A DNA stretch of 64,000 bases from an uncultured Clostridia bacterium. Lineage in GTDB: Bacteria; Bacillota; Clostridia; Christensenellales; Aristaeellaceae. Made by a program: the position numbers and the translations under genes. Of the stretch, positions 50,780 through 59,445 are shown piece after piece. Numbering within the stretch: the stretch's first letter is position 1; each line of letters opens with the position of its first letter. The stretch covers positions 1-64,000 of the forward strand of contig CAKUFA010000003.1 in assembly GCA_934647165.1 (NCBI GenBank), read 5' to 3'. The notes beneath the pieces are model-generated. The model was not told the DNA's origin. It saw only the letters and a program-made list of their open reading frames with translations, and searched no databases.

Positions 50780-52147
50780 TCATTTGGCGGCAATTTCCCG
50801 CGCCACAAACACGCCGCTGGCAGAGGCGTGGGATAGCGAGTGGGTGATGCCGCTGCCATCGCCGATGATGTACAGCCCCGGATAGCGTGATTCCAGGTGC
50901 TCGTTCACTTCCACTTCCATGTTGTAGAACTTCACTTCAACACCATAGAGCAGCGTATCATCGTTGGCTGTGCCGGGCGCAACCTTGTCCAGGGCATAAA
51001 TCATTTCGATAATGCCGTCCAGGATGCGTTTGGGGAGCACAAGGCTCAGATCGCCCGGGGTGGCGCTGAGCGTTGGGGTGATAAACGCATCCTCAATGCG
51101 GCTGGGGGTGGAACGCCGTCCGCGGATCAGGTCGCCAAAGCGCTGCACAATCACGCCGCCGCCCAGCATGTTGCTGAGCCGGGCAATGCTTTCACCATAG
51201 CCGTTGGAGTCCTTGAAGGGTTCGGAAAAATGTTTGGCCACCAGCAGCGCGAAGTTTGTGTTTTCCGTCTGCCGGGCCGGATCCTCATAGCTGTGCCCGT
51301 TTACGGTGATAATGCCGTTGGTGTTTTCATTCACAACTGCGCCGCGCGGATTCATGCAGAAGGTGCGCACCCGATCGCCATATTTCTCTGTTCGATAGAC
51401 GATTTTGCTTTCATACAGTTCGTCTGTCAGGTGGGCAAAGACCTCCGCGGGAAGCTCCACCCGAACGCCGATGTCCACACGGTTGGAATGGGTGGGAATC
51501 TCCAGATCGCGGCATACCTGCTCCATCCACTTGCTGCCGCTGCGGCCAACGGAGATGACGCATGCATCGCACAGGTAAATCTCATCCTTGCAATGGATGC
51601 GATAGCCATGTTCCAACGCTTCCACACTCTTTACCGGCGTATCGAAGAAGAAGTCCACCTTATTTTTCAAATGTGCGTACAGGTTTTCCAGCACAAGATA
51701 GTTGATGTCCGTGCCGAGGTGGCGCACGGAGGCATCCAGCAGGTGCAGGTCATTCTGGATGCACAGGGTCTTGAACCGCGTGCCGGCGGTGGAGTAAAGC
51801 TTTGTGCCTGCACCGCCGTAGCGCAGGTTGATTTCATCCACATACTTCATCAGGTCGAGCGCCTGCTTTTTGCCGATGTATTCATACAGCGTGCCGCCGA
51901 AATCGTTGGTGATGTTGTATTTGCCGTCGGAAAAAGCGCCTGCGCCGCCGAAACCGCTCATGATGGAGCAGCTCTTGCAGCTTATGCAGGACTTAACCTT
52001 GTTGCCGTCGATGGGGCAATGCCGCCGGTTCAATGCATGCCCGGTTTCAAACACGGCAATCTTCAGTTCCGGCCTTTTTTCGGCCAGTTCATAAGCTGAA
52101 AAAATGCCGCCGGGACCTGCGCCAATAATGATTACATCATAGTTCAT
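50780..52147 (-). CDS. Uncharacterised FAD-dependent dehydrogenase (COG2509-like)
   Basis: The 455-residue flavoprotein begins MNYDVIIIGAGPGGIFSAYE, a dinucleotide-binding fold. A cysteine group, HCPIDGNKVKSCISCKSCSI, follows directly and is typical of this clostridial family. Further features are GFGGAGAFSDGKYNIT, DACVISVGRSGSKWM, GIRVELP-like RNRVDIGVRVELP spacing, and the C-terminal FAD contact YIIGDGSGITHSLSHASASG. The family is widespread in anaerobes but its reaction is not known; the cysteines might bind a metal or cluster. aggaggaaac precedes the ATG. A GntR gene lies just upstream on the same strand. Confidence 0.85.
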   Translation of the reverse strand: MNYDVIIIGAGPGGIFSAYELAEKRPELKIAVFETGHALNRRHCPIDGNKVKSCISCKSCSIMSGFGGAGAFSDGKYNITNDFGGTLYEYIGKKQALDLMKYVDEINLRYGGAGTKLYSTAGTRFKTLCIQNDLHLLDASVRHLGTDINYLVLENLYAHLKNKVDFFFDTPVKSVEALEHGYRIHCKDEIYLCDACVISVGRSGSKWMEQVCRDLEIPTHSNRVDIGVRVELPAEVFAHLTDELYESKIVYRTEKYGDRVRTFCMNPRGAVVNENTNGIITVNGHSYEDPARQTENTNFALLVAKHFSEPFKDSNGYGESIARLSNMLGGGVIVQRFGDLIRGRRSTPSRIEDAFITPTLSATPGDLSLVLPKRILDGIIEMIYALDKVAPGTANDDTLLYGVEVKFYNMEVEVNEHLESRYPGLYIIGDGSGITHSLSHASASGVFVAREIAAK

Positions 52148-52212
52148 GTTTGTTTCCTCCTGTACGTTCATCGGGCAGAGCTCGAAAATTTTTCCTGTAT
52201 CCGGCCATACAG

Positions 52213-52240
52213 ACGCCCCGGCGTTGCCCGAACGCCGGGG
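52213..52240 (-). terminator. Strong hairpin between the GntR and FAD genes
   Basis: CCCCGGCGTT and AACGCCGGGG form a perfect 10-bp stem with a 5-nt loop. No U-run follows on the reverse strand, so termination is uncertain. Confidence 0.45.
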
Positions 52241-52279
52241 TGTTGAAATGACCTGAAACCAAGCCGTAAGAATAGAGAA

Positions 52280-52975
52280 TTATCTACTCGCGGCATAGTG
52301 GCTGCAAATGTCAATGCTGAAGCGGCAATTTCCATCCAGATGCTGGCGCAGTGCGCTAAGCGCCGCATTGACATTCATGTTCAGCATGCTGTCCACAATC
52401 GTCTGGTGTTCCTGCACAATATTCCTGCGCCGTGCTTTTACCTCCTCGGTATAGCGACCGACCGGCAGGCAGGGTTCACGCAGGCTGCCCATCAGTTCGA
52501 TCAGGCGTCGGTTGCCGGAGCCTTCAATCCAGAAACTGTGCAGCGCTGCGTTCTGCTTGGAAAACTCGGCGCCTGTGGCGTTTTCCCTCATGCCGCGGAC
52601 ATGCTGAATCAATCGATCCAATTGCGCAGTACGGTCAGGCGCATAGCGCAGCCGTTCCAATGTCAGGGACATGGCCAAGCATTCGATCTGCTCCCGGCAT
52701 TGAAACAGTTCCAGAATGTCCTCGGGCTGATATACCGGCACAACAACACCTTTCCATGGTTCGATGCGCACCAGCCCTTCGGTGGCAAGCATCCGGAAAG
52801 CCTCGCGCACAGGGGTGGCACTGGTGCCCATATCCTGCGCAGTGCGCGTCTCATTCAGTTTGCTGCCCGGCGGGATACGTCCGTCGATAATCATGGTTTT
52901 CAATGCTTCATAGACCTGGAAATTGAGGGTTGTTCGTTCGGCTGACTGTGTAACCGAAGCGCGACGGTCGGACAA
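52280..52975 (-). CDS. GntR family regulator, FCD type
   Basis: The 231-residue regulator has an N-terminal winged helix (LNFQVYEALKTMIIDGRIPP, NETRTAQDMGTSATPVREAF) and a C-terminal all-helical FCD effector domain (CREQIECLAMSLTLERL, FHxxW-like ALHSFWIEGSGNRRLIELM, EHQTIVDSMLNMNVNAALSA). FCD regulators respond to organic acids or sugar acids. The TTG start was chosen because gggagaggg is 6-8 nt upstream; an ATG at 53032 in frame has no ribosome site. A palindrome at 53049-53072 may be its own operator. It may also control the FAD gene downstream. Confidence 0.88.
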   Translation of the reverse strand: MSDRRASVTQSAERTTLNFQVYEALKTMIIDGRIPPGSKLNETRTAQDMGTSATPVREAFRMLATEGLVRIEPWKGVVVPVYQPEDILELFQCREQIECLAMSLTLERLRYAPDRTAQLDRLIQHVRGMRENATGAEFSKQNAALHSFWIEGSGNRRLIELMGSLREPCLPVGRYTEEVKARRRNIVQEHQTIVDSMLNMNVNAALSALRQHLDGNCRFSIDICSHYAASR

Positions 52976-53048
52976 GCTTCCCTCTCCCTTCACTGTGCAG
53001 CCACTTCCATGGGGAAAAGCGTATGCCAGCATGTCTGCTTGTATTTTT

Positions 53049-53072
53049 CATAAAAAATGATACCATTTTATG
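53049..53072. promoter_or_regulatory. Candidate operator for the GntR regulator
   Basis: CATAAAAAATGATACCATTTTATG is a near-perfect palindrome (AAAATG-ATAC-CATTTT core) just upstream of the GntR gene. Confidence 0.5.
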
Positions 53073-53391
53073 CGCTTCCGGTCAAGAAAAAAATGCAGGA
53101 AAACAGGCTGCAACATGCATCATGATACGCCGAATTTCATCGAATCGCCTGGAAAAATGTCGATGAATGCGGGAAAACAGCATGTTTTGTCGAACGATTA
53201 TCGTACACTGGCATGGAAAAGGCCACTTTGGGGGATGAAAATAAGGCGCAAAAGGCTGATGGGTGTGTCAAAAGCAATAGAAAAGAACGGTTCGGAAAAT
53301 CCGAATCGCTCTTTTCTCAAAATGAATGGTGAAGCAACCAACGCTTTTTCCTCGGCGGAGGGGTGAAAGTGTTCGTGTGCTTCATAGCCAG
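53073..53391. other. Intergenic stretch between the GntR gene and ssrA
   Basis: About 320 nt without a convincing gene. The only structure seen is the hairpin at 53280-53317, listed separately. Short open frames here lack ribosome sites. Confidence 0.6.
53280..53317 (-). terminator. Probable terminator downstream of ssrA
   Basis: GAAAAGA-CGGTTCGG pairs with CCGAATCG-TCTTTTC; on the reverse strand the 3' arm ends in TTCTTTTCT, about 75 nt after the tmRNA. Confidence 0.55.
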
Positions 53392-53733
53392 TGGAGATGA
53401 GGGGAGTTGAACCCCTGTCCGAAAGCTCTTGTGCGGAACTTTCTCCGAGCGCAGTCTGTGATTTGGAATTCCCTCAGCCGACCGCCCGCAGACAGGCTGA
53501 CGGCTTTGGTAGCTTCATGTTACGGACGCACGGCAAAGCTTAGGTGCGCTCGTTCCCCGCGTAAATGACGCTGGTAACCGGGCACGCGGGCAGCCCGGGC
53601 CAACGTCACGGCATTAAGCCGCGAAAGCGAATTCGTTATTGTCAGTTACTTTTTTTCCCCGTTGTTGCGCGGTTCAGGGTCCGCGGCTCGCTTATCCCGC
53701 CCTCGACACCCCCGTCGAAACCGGATCATCCCC
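53392..53733 (-). ncRNA. ssrA: Transfer-messenger RNA (tmRNA)
   Basis: tmRNA frees stalled ribosomes and tags the nascent protein. The 5' end GGGGATGATCCGGTTTCGAC and 3' end GGGGTTCAACTCCCCTCATC-TCC form the tRNA-like acceptor and T arm. The tag frame reads GKKVTDNNEFAFAA then TAA, 14 residues, comparable in length to that of B. subtilis. CCA is not encoded. Its partner smpB lies 78 nt upstream on the same strand, as often seen. Confidence 0.95.
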
Positions 53734-53811
53734 AAGACGTACGAACCTTCGCTTCCACCCTATTATACACATCTGCGGCGGATTTGTCCACAGCAAAATG
53801 CGCGTGTGTGG

Positions 53812-54279
53812 TCATTTCTGCCTTTCCCGCAAAGCACGGCGGATGTCGCGGTCAGCGTCCCGTTTGGCGATGGCATCGCGCTTGTCGTGCACAGCTTTGC
53901 CCTTGCAAAGGCCAAGCTGCAGCTTCATTCGCCCATCCTTCAGGTAGATTTCCAATGGTACAAGCGTGTAGCCCTGCCGGGCAACGAGACCGTCCAGCTT
54001 GCGGATTTCCGCCTTGTGAAGCAGCAGCCGCTTGGGCCGCAGGGGATCGCGGTTGAACTGGTTACCCTGCTCGTAGGGGCTGATGTGCATGCCTTCCACC
54101 CACACTTCACCCCGGCGGATAACTGCCCAGCTCTCTTTCAGGTTCACGCGCCCCTGCCGCAGACTTTTAACTTCCGTGCCGAAAAGCTCCAATCCGCACT
54201 CATAACGTTCTTCCACAAAGTAGTCGTGAAAAGCCTTGCGGTTGCCTGCTACAGGCTTGATTCCTTTTTGATGCGGCAT
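53812..54279 (-). CDS. smpB: SsrA-binding protein SmpB
   Basis: SmpB binds tmRNA and is needed for trans-translation. The 155-residue protein has GNRKAFHDYFVEERYECGLE, LFGTEVKSLRQGRVNLKESW, the HISPYEQGN strand, RPKRLLLHKAEI, and the basic C-terminal tail ending DADRDIRRALRERQK that enters the ribosomal A site and mRNA channel. A gggaggtg site precedes the ATG. Confidence 0.98.
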   Translation of the reverse strand: MPHQKGIKPVAGNRKAFHDYFVEERYECGLELFGTEVKSLRQGRVNLKESWAVIRRGEVWVEGMHISPYEQGNQFNRDPLRPKRLLLHKAEIRKLDGLVARQGYTLVPLEIYLKDGRMKLQLGLCKGKAVHDKRDAIAKRDADRDIRRALRERQK

Positions 54280-54369
54280 GTTCGCGCACCTCCCTTGCTG
54301 CCGGTTGCAAGAAAATATTATAGCATCCTTTCAGCGTCCGTGCAATCCCTGTTTTTTGCTGTGTGTGCC

Positions 54370-54397
54370 TTGCATTTGCGGCGGTGTATGATATACT
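54370..54397 (+). promoter_or_regulatory. Candidate promoter for proA
   Basis: TTGCAT and TATACT with a 16-nt spacer, 46 nt before the start codon. Confidence 0.6.
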
Positions 54398-54443
54398 GAT
54401 GACGCAACGAGGAGTGAATCGCCCGATAAGGAGGCATTTGGTT

Positions 54444-55739
54444 ATGGATTTGCATCAAATGGCGAAGCTTTCGCGCCAGGCAGCATGGGTGCTGGCGGCG
54501 ACGGACGCGAATGCGCGCAGCGCCGCGCTGCTGGCGATGGCGGATGCATTGGAAAAACATAAGGCTGCGATTTTTGCTGCGAACGAGCAGGATGTGGAGG
54601 ACGCAAAGCGCGACGCGCTGGCTGCGCCGCTGCTTGGACGCTTGCGTTTTGGGGAGGAAAAACTCCGTCAGGTAACGGAAGGCTTACATGCGCTTGCAAA
54701 GCTGCCTGATCCGATTGGACAGACAACGCTTTGCCGTGAAATTACCCCGGGGCTGAAGCTGTATCGCGTCACCTGTCCCATCGGTGTGATTGGCGTCATT
54801 TTCGAAAGCAGGCCGGACGCATTGGTGCAGATTGCGTCTCTGGCGCTGAAAAGCGGCAATGCCGTGCTCCTGAAAGGCGGCAGAGAGGCGCTGCGCACCA
54901 ATCGCGCCCTGTGCGACGCGTTACGTGAAGCGGCGGAAACGAGCGGATTGCCGGCGGACTTTGCCCAGCTGATGGAGAGCCGGGAGGATGTAGCCGCCAT
55001 GCTGAAGGAGGATGCGCTGATTGACCTGATTATTCCAAGGGGAAGCAATGCTTTTGTGCGTTATATCATGGACAACAGCCGCATTCCGGTGTTGGGTCAT
55101 GCGGATGGCATCTGCCATGTGTATGTGGACAAAGCTGCTGACTTACCCATGGCGGTGAAGATTGCTGTGGACAGCAAGGCGCAGAACGTGGCGGTGTGCA
55201 ACGCCATGGAAACGCTGCTGGTGCATGCTGACGTAGCGGAAAACTATCTGCCGCCCTTGGCGGAGGCCATGCGGGAAGCAGGCGTTCACCTCAAGGGAGA
55301 TGCACAAACCCGTGCAATCATCCCTTGCGAAGCGGCCACGGAGGAAGACTGGAGCACGGAATATCTGGACTATATTCTGTCCATCCGTGTGGTAGATTCG
55401 CTGGATGCAGCCATTGACCATATCAACCGCTACGGTTCTCACCACACCGATTGTATTGTGACACAGGACGATCAGGCGGCGGCGGCGTTTCTCACCCGTG
55501 TGGACAGCGCGGGGGTATACCGCAATGTGTCTACCCGTTTTGCAGATGGCTTTGTGTATGGCTTTGGTGCAGAAGTCGGTATTGCGACAGGAAAAATTCA
55601 CGCCAGGGGGCCTATGGGGCCGGAGGGGCTGACTACCTATAAGTACAAACTGCTGGGCAACGGCCAGCTGATGGCGGAAATGAAGCGCGGCGAACGTGCC
55701 TACACCCACCGCCTGCTGGACGAAAGCTGCCCCCTATAA
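54444..55739 (+). CDS. proA: Gamma-glutamyl phosphate reductase
   Basis: ProA reduces gamma-glutamyl phosphate to glutamate semialdehyde in proline synthesis. The 431-residue aldehyde-dehydrogenase-like enzyme has CPIGVIGVIFESRPDALVQI, GNAVLLKGGREALRTN, IIPRGSNAFVRYI, the catalytic cysteine in NVAVCNAMETLLV, HHTDCIVT, and the signature GFGAEVGIATGKIHARGPMG. aaggagg precedes the ATG. Its usual partner proB is not adjacent. Confidence 0.96.
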   Translation: MDLHQMAKLSRQAAWVLAATDANARSAALLAMADALEKHKAAIFAANEQDVEDAKRDALAAPLLGRLRFGEEKLRQVTEGLHALAKLPDPIGQTTLCREITPGLKLYRVTCPIGVIGVIFESRPDALVQIASLALKSGNAVLLKGGREALRTNRALCDALREAAETSGLPADFAQLMESREDVAAMLKEDALIDLIIPRGSNAFVRYIMDNSRIPVLGHADGICHVYVDKAADLPMAVKIAVDSKAQNVAVCNAMETLLVHADVAENYLPPLAEAMREAGVHLKGDAQTRAIIPCEAATEEDWSTEYLDYILSIRVVDSLDAAIDHINRYGSHHTDCIVTQDDQAAAAFLTRVDSAGVYRNVSTRFADGFVYGFGAEVGIATGKIHARGPMGPEGLTTYKYKLLGNGQLMAEMKRGERAYTHRLLDESCPL

Positions 55740-55761
55740 CAACGAAAGCGAGCGATGACAC

Positions 55762-56421
55762 GTGCAGCAGGCGGCGTTTGCTCTGTTTGATTTTGATAAG
55801 ACCCTCTCCAGGGGAGATTCGGTATTGCCGTTCCTTTTCTATTGCATCGGGCGCGGAGAAGCGCCGTGGTATCAGGCGTTCAAAGCCTTAGGCGGCTATC
55901 TCGACCAGAAACTGCACCCGGAGCGGATTGCACTGGCCAAGGAAAGAACGCTGTCCTTCCTTGCAGGCAGAACGCGGGACGAAGTGGATGCGCTCGCACG
56001 GGATTTCTTCCGGGACAGGCTGAAGAAACGTCTGTATCCTCAGGGACTGGCAGAGCTGGGAAGGCTGAAGAAGGAAGGATATCGCATCCTGATCGTGTCG
56101 GCTTCCGCGTCGGCCTACATGGAAGTGCTGCCGGAGTTTCTGCCTGTGGACGGGGTGATTTCCACCGTGTGCGGATTGGATGAAGACGGCCGTTATAATG
56201 GCCGCGTGGGGGAAAATTGCAAAGGCGTGCAAAAACCCCTTCGCATTGCAGAATATCTTGCGGCAAATCACAGCATGCTGAACTATGAAACGTCCCGCGC
56301 TTACGGCGATTCGGCAAGCGATGCGTCCATGCTTTCACTTGTCCGGGAAAAAGTGCTGGTGAACCCAGCGGCAGGTTTACGGCGTGCCGTGCCGGATGGA
56401 AAAGTGGTTCATTGGGGCTGA
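55762..56421 (+). CDS. HAD-IB family phosphatase, SerB-like
   Basis: A 219-residue HAD subfamily IB enzyme. Motif I is FALFDFDKTLSRGDS with D-x-D-x-T, motif II is ILIVSASASAYM, and motif III/IV is RAYGDSASDASML. The cap region is helical, as in phosphoserine phosphatase relatives and in the lysophosphatidate-phosphatase-like HAD proteins of Firmicutes. The substrate is not evident. The start is a GTG with only a weak ribosome site 22 nt after proA, so translation may depend on coupling to proA. Confidence 0.83.
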   Translation: MQQAAFALFDFDKTLSRGDSVLPFLFYCIGRGEAPWYQAFKALGGYLDQKLHPERIALAKERTLSFLAGRTRDEVDALARDFFRDRLKKRLYPQGLAELGRLKKEGYRILIVSASASAYMEVLPEFLPVDGVISTVCGLDEDGRYNGRVGENCKGVQKPLRIAEYLAANHSMLNYETSRAYGDSASDASMLSLVREKVLVNPAAGLRRAVPDGKVVHWG

Positions 56422-56564
56422 CAACGGTCATATTTTGTTGAAAAGTTACAAAAAATTCGCATTTTTGGTCAGAATTCGCTTTTCATACGTCGGCTGCTGT
56501 GCTATAATAGCAATGGCCGACGCTCCGAAAAAAGTCGGCTGACGCATGAGAGGAGCGATCTCTT

Positions 56565-57617
56565 TTGGTTGACAAGCAGTTGATGGATCAAATGGAAAAG
56601 ATTCTGGGGCGGTTGACCACCCCGGTGGCGATTCTGGATAAAGAAACGGAAACCGGCCTTCCTGGCGACCCGAGCCTGCCTTTATGGGAACTGACGGACG
56701 GCGTATGCCAGTCGTTGGGCGGGCGGCTGTACTTGCCGGTGAAGCAGCCTGCGGTTGTGCTGGCATGCACGGAGAGCATTCCGGGGGCACGGGACGTGCT
56801 GACGCTGGCCGAAGCGCTGATTACGACCCTGGGAAGCACGGAAAGCCGCGTGGAAAACAGCTTTGACGTATATCGCCGCACCCTGCGCGGCGAGCTGAAC
56901 GGCGCGGAGCTGGAAGCTGCCGCCCATGAGCATCAGCTGCCCGAGGAGCTCAAACGCTGCGTGATGGTGTTCCACATTGTGCAGACGGAAAAGGAGCGCG
57001 CCTTTGAGCTTTTGCGCGACCTGACCCCCCTGCAGGAAAAAGATGTACTCATTGACATGGATCGCCATACCGCCGCCCTCGTCAAGGATATGACTGATGT
57101 GGAGACGGGCGAGGAGCTGATCCAGTTTGCCGAAGCACTGCAGGAAACGCTGATGGGGGAAACGGCGCATCAGATGACGGTGGGCATCGGCAGCACGCAT
57201 GTGACACTGGGCGAAATGCGCGAAAGCTTTGCCGAGGCCAAGCGTGCCATCGAAGTGGGGCGTATTTTCCAGCCGGAAAGCAGCATTTATGTGTACAACC
57301 GGTTGATTCTGGAACGCTTCCTGATGGAATTGCCCCAGGATATCAGCGCTTACTATCATTCCCTGCTGTTCAACCGCAAAACCACGCGGCTGTTCAATGA
57401 GGAAATGCTCTATACCATCGAGATGTTCTTCAAAAAGGATCTGAACCTTTCTGATACGGCGCGGCAGCTGTATATTCACCGCAATACGCTGGTGTACCGG
57501 CTGGATAAGGTGCAGCGCCAGACGGGACTTGACCTGCGCCGCTTTGAGGATGCAGTGACCTTTAAGCTTTTGATGGAGCTGAAGAAGTGCGGCGGCGACC
57601 GTTTGCCGAACAAGTGA
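56565..57617 (+). CDS. CdaR/PucR-type helix-turn-helix regulator
   Basis: The 350-residue protein ends with the PucR-type helix-turn-helix (DLNLSDTARQLYIHRNTLVY, RLDKVQRQTGLDLRRFEDAV) found in CdaR and PucR regulators. The central region (about residues 120-270) looks like the GGDEF-derived CdaR domain, with VGIGSTHVTLGEMRESFAEA. The N-terminal 100 residues may sense a ligand. CdaR relatives respond to sugar acids or purine catabolites. The TTG start is preceded by gagaggag. It is followed closely by ctpA. Confidence 0.82.
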   Translation: MVDKQLMDQMEKILGRLTTPVAILDKETETGLPGDPSLPLWELTDGVCQSLGGRLYLPVKQPAVVLACTESIPGARDVLTLAEALITTLGSTESRVENSFDVYRRTLRGELNGAELEAAAHEHQLPEELKRCVMVFHIVQTEKERAFELLRDLTPLQEKDVLIDMDRHTAALVKDMTDVETGEELIQFAEALQETLMGETAHQMTVGIGSTHVTLGEMRESFAEAKRAIEVGRIFQPESSIYVYNRLILERFLMELPQDISAYYHSLLFNRKTTRLFNEEMLYTIEMFFKKDLNLSDTARQLYIHRNTLVYRLDKVQRQTGLDLRRFEDAVTFKLLMELKKCGGDRLPNK

Positions 57618-57643
57618 GAACTGAGGGAAAGGAAGCGTGGTCC

Positions 57644-58867
57644 ATGAAAAAGAGGCTTGCGCTACTGCTTGCGTTGATCCTGAGCGTATGCTGCCTGAGC
57701 TCCTGCGCCTACCTGAATACGTTTGGAATTGACACAACGGGAAACAGCACGGTGACTGCGTCCAACGGGAAGGTCTCCATTTCCGAGGAAGACTACGAAC
57801 GCTACCAGAAGCTGGATACGCTCCTGCAAATGATGGACTATGTGGAGGAAGGCTTCTACGAGGAAGTGGATGAGGAGAAGCTCCTCCAGGGCGCTGCTGC
57901 GGGGCTGCTGGCCGCCACGGGCGATCCGTACACTTTCTATTATACGCCGGAGGACTATGCCTCCCTGTGGGAGGATGACGAGGGCGAGTATGCAGGCGTC
58001 GGTATCCAGATTTCTGCTTCGTATCTCACGGGAATATGCACCATCAGCCGTGTGTTCGATAATGGCCCTGCTCACGCTGCGGGCGTGCACAAGGGCGATA
58101 TTCTCTACAAGGTAGAGGATTTGCTGGTGGACGCCTATAACCTGCAGGATGCGGTAGATATCATGCGCGGCGTTCCCGGCACAACGGTGCAGGTCGTTTT
58201 CGTGCGGGACGGCGAGGAATTAACCTTTGAGCTGGAACGGCAGAAAATCAATGTCAATCGCATTGATTCCTGCATGCTGACGGACGATATCGGATATGTG
58301 TATCTGTATGAGTTTGCAGGGGATTGTGCCGATAAGTTCGCCGAGGCTGTGAAGAGCCTGAACGAGCAGGGAGCCAAAGGACTTATCATTGACCTGCGGG
58401 ATAATCCGGGCGGATGGGTGAATGATGCAGAGTCCATTGCTGACCTGTTCCTGGACAAAGGAACCCTGTGCTATCTGGAATACAAGGACGGAAGCCGGGA
58501 GTATTACAACACCAAAGACGGCAAGTATGACATGAAGCTGGTGGTGCTGGTGAATGAAAACAGCGCCAGCTCCTCGGAAATTCTTACCGGTGCGTTGAAG
58601 GATCGTGGGGACGCCACGGTGGTGGGTGTGAAGAGCTATGGCAAGGGCATTGTGCAGACTGTGATTCCGCTGGATGGCGGTGCGGGAATGCAAATGACCG
58701 TCGCACAGTATTACACACCCAACGGCAATGCGGTGCATAAGCTTGGTATTACTCCGGACGTGGAATGCGTGCTGCCTGAAGGCGATAACGGCATGTATGA
58801 ATTTGCGGATCTTGCAGATCCCCAGTTGGCCAAGGCGCTGGAAGTCATGCAGGAAAAGATGAAATAA
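57644..58867 (+). CDS. ctpA: S41 family C-terminal processing peptidase, lipoprotein
   Basis: The 407-residue protease has a lipoprotein signal (lipobox LSSC near residue 17), an N-terminal helical part, a PDZ domain (AGVGIQISASYLTGICTISR, GPAHAAGVHKGDILYKVEDL), and the S41 catalytic core. The serine is in VNENSASSSEILTGAL and the lysine in SYGKGIVQT. CtpA-type enzymes cut exported proteins, some in sporulation signalling. It lies 26 nt after the CdaR-like gene. A terminator follows. Confidence 0.93.
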   Translation: MKKRLALLLALILSVCCLSSCAYLNTFGIDTTGNSTVTASNGKVSISEEDYERYQKLDTLLQMMDYVEEGFYEEVDEEKLLQGAAAGLLAATGDPYTFYYTPEDYASLWEDDEGEYAGVGIQISASYLTGICTISRVFDNGPAHAAGVHKGDILYKVEDLLVDAYNLQDAVDIMRGVPGTTVQVVFVRDGEELTFELERQKINVNRIDSCMLTDDIGYVYLYEFAGDCADKFAEAVKSLNEQGAKGLIIDLRDNPGGWVNDAESIADLFLDKGTLCYLEYKDGSREYYNTKDGKYDMKLVVLVNENSASSSEILTGALKDRGDATVVGVKSYGKGIVQTVIPLDGGAGMQMTVAQYYTPNGNAVHKLGITPDVECVLPEGDNGMYEFADLADPQLAKALEVMQEKMK

Positions 58868-58882
58868 CCAGAGAACCGAGAA

Positions 58883-58924
58883 GAAAAGCGTGGAGTTTGC
58901 ACAAATGTGTATTCCACGCTTTTC
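58883..58924 (+). terminator. Rho-independent terminator after ctpA
   Basis: AAAAGCGTGGA pairs with TCCACGCTTTT. Confidence 0.85.
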
Positions 58925-58948
58925 AATTGTGAAAAAATCGTTTATAAT
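58920..58948 (+). promoter_or_regulatory. Candidate promoter for the TM1266/ABC operon
   Basis: Perfect TATAAT at 58943-58948; -35 TTTTCA at 17-nt spacing lies in the end of the previous terminator. Confidence 0.6.
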
Positions 58949-58954
58949 GCAAAA

Positions 58955-59130
58955 AGACAATGGAACAAACCCAAGCGGAAACGTGCGGGGGATGGCCGGA
59001 AGTCTGCAATATTCTCCTGATTGACTGCTGAGGGTATGCCCGAGGCGGGAGATGGGAAAGGGGGGCGCGAGTATGCAACGGAAGATGTGCGGATAGCGGG
59101 CGTTTGCTTTGCTGTCCGCATTTTTACATG
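58955..59130 (+). promoter_or_regulatory. Unassigned structured leader with terminator; possible riboswitch
   Basis: About 190 nt separate the promoter from the first gene. The 3' part is a clear intrinsic terminator: TGCGGATAGC / GCTGTCCGCA followed by TTTTT (59088-59125). Upstream are G-rich segments and a possible CTCCTG / CGGGAG stem enclosing GGGTATGCCC. A terminator inside the leader of a transporter operon is the usual layout of a riboswitch. Some words resemble the thiamine pyrophosphate aptamer (CCTGAT, ATGCC), but its CUGAGA element is absent, so I do not assign a class. Confidence 0.6.
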
Positions 59131-59145
59131 AAAGGGATTGCTAAT

Positions 59146-59442
59146 ATGGGAGACGTCCGCTTGGGCTTTGTCGGCATTGTGGTGGAGGAGCGCGGGCAGG
59201 CTGCACAGGTGAATCGGATTCTGTCTCAATTCGGTGGCATGATTCGTGGCCGCATTGGGGTTCCGGATACGCAGACGGGGCTGGCGGTGATCGGACTGAT
59301 TGTGGAAGGAACCAATGACCGGCTTGGCGCAATGACCGGCAAGCTTGGTAATTTGCCCGGAGTAACGGTAAAAAGCGCCATGACCAGCCGTCCGGACGCG
59401 AAAGTACCGCAAACGATTGATGAAAACGGAAAGGAACGATAA
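59146..59442 (+). CDS. TM1266-type iron-only hydrogenase system regulator
   Basis: The 98-residue protein has a ferredoxin-like (ACT/NikR-like) fold pattern: LGFVGIVVEERGQAAQVNRI, GGMIRGRIGVPDTQTGLAVI, GLIVEGTNDRLGAMTGKLG and LPGVTVKSAMT. Proteins of this family are called putative regulators of [FeFe]-hydrogenase systems because they adjoin hydrogenase maturation genes in Thermotoga and Clostridia; they lack a known DNA-binding domain and their ligand is unknown. The ATG at 59146 has aaaggga 9 nt upstream. It is the first gene of an operon with an NMT1-type ABC transporter. Confidence 0.82.
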   Translation: MGDVRLGFVGIVVEERGQAAQVNRILSQFGGMIRGRIGVPDTQTGLAVIGLIVEGTNDRLGAMTGKLGNLPGVTVKSAMTSRPDAKVPQTIDENGKER

Positions 59443-59445
59443 AAA

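Noticed and set aside
53565..54399. Forward open frames of 163 and 245 codons near smpB
   Set aside because: They are antisense to ssrA and smpB, which are certain from structure and motifs.
58970..59085. Thiamine pyrophosphate riboswitch
   Set aside because: CCTGAT and ATGCC words are present, but the CUGAGA element and the ACCC/GGG pairing of the TPP aptamer are not in place, so only an unassigned leader is claimed.
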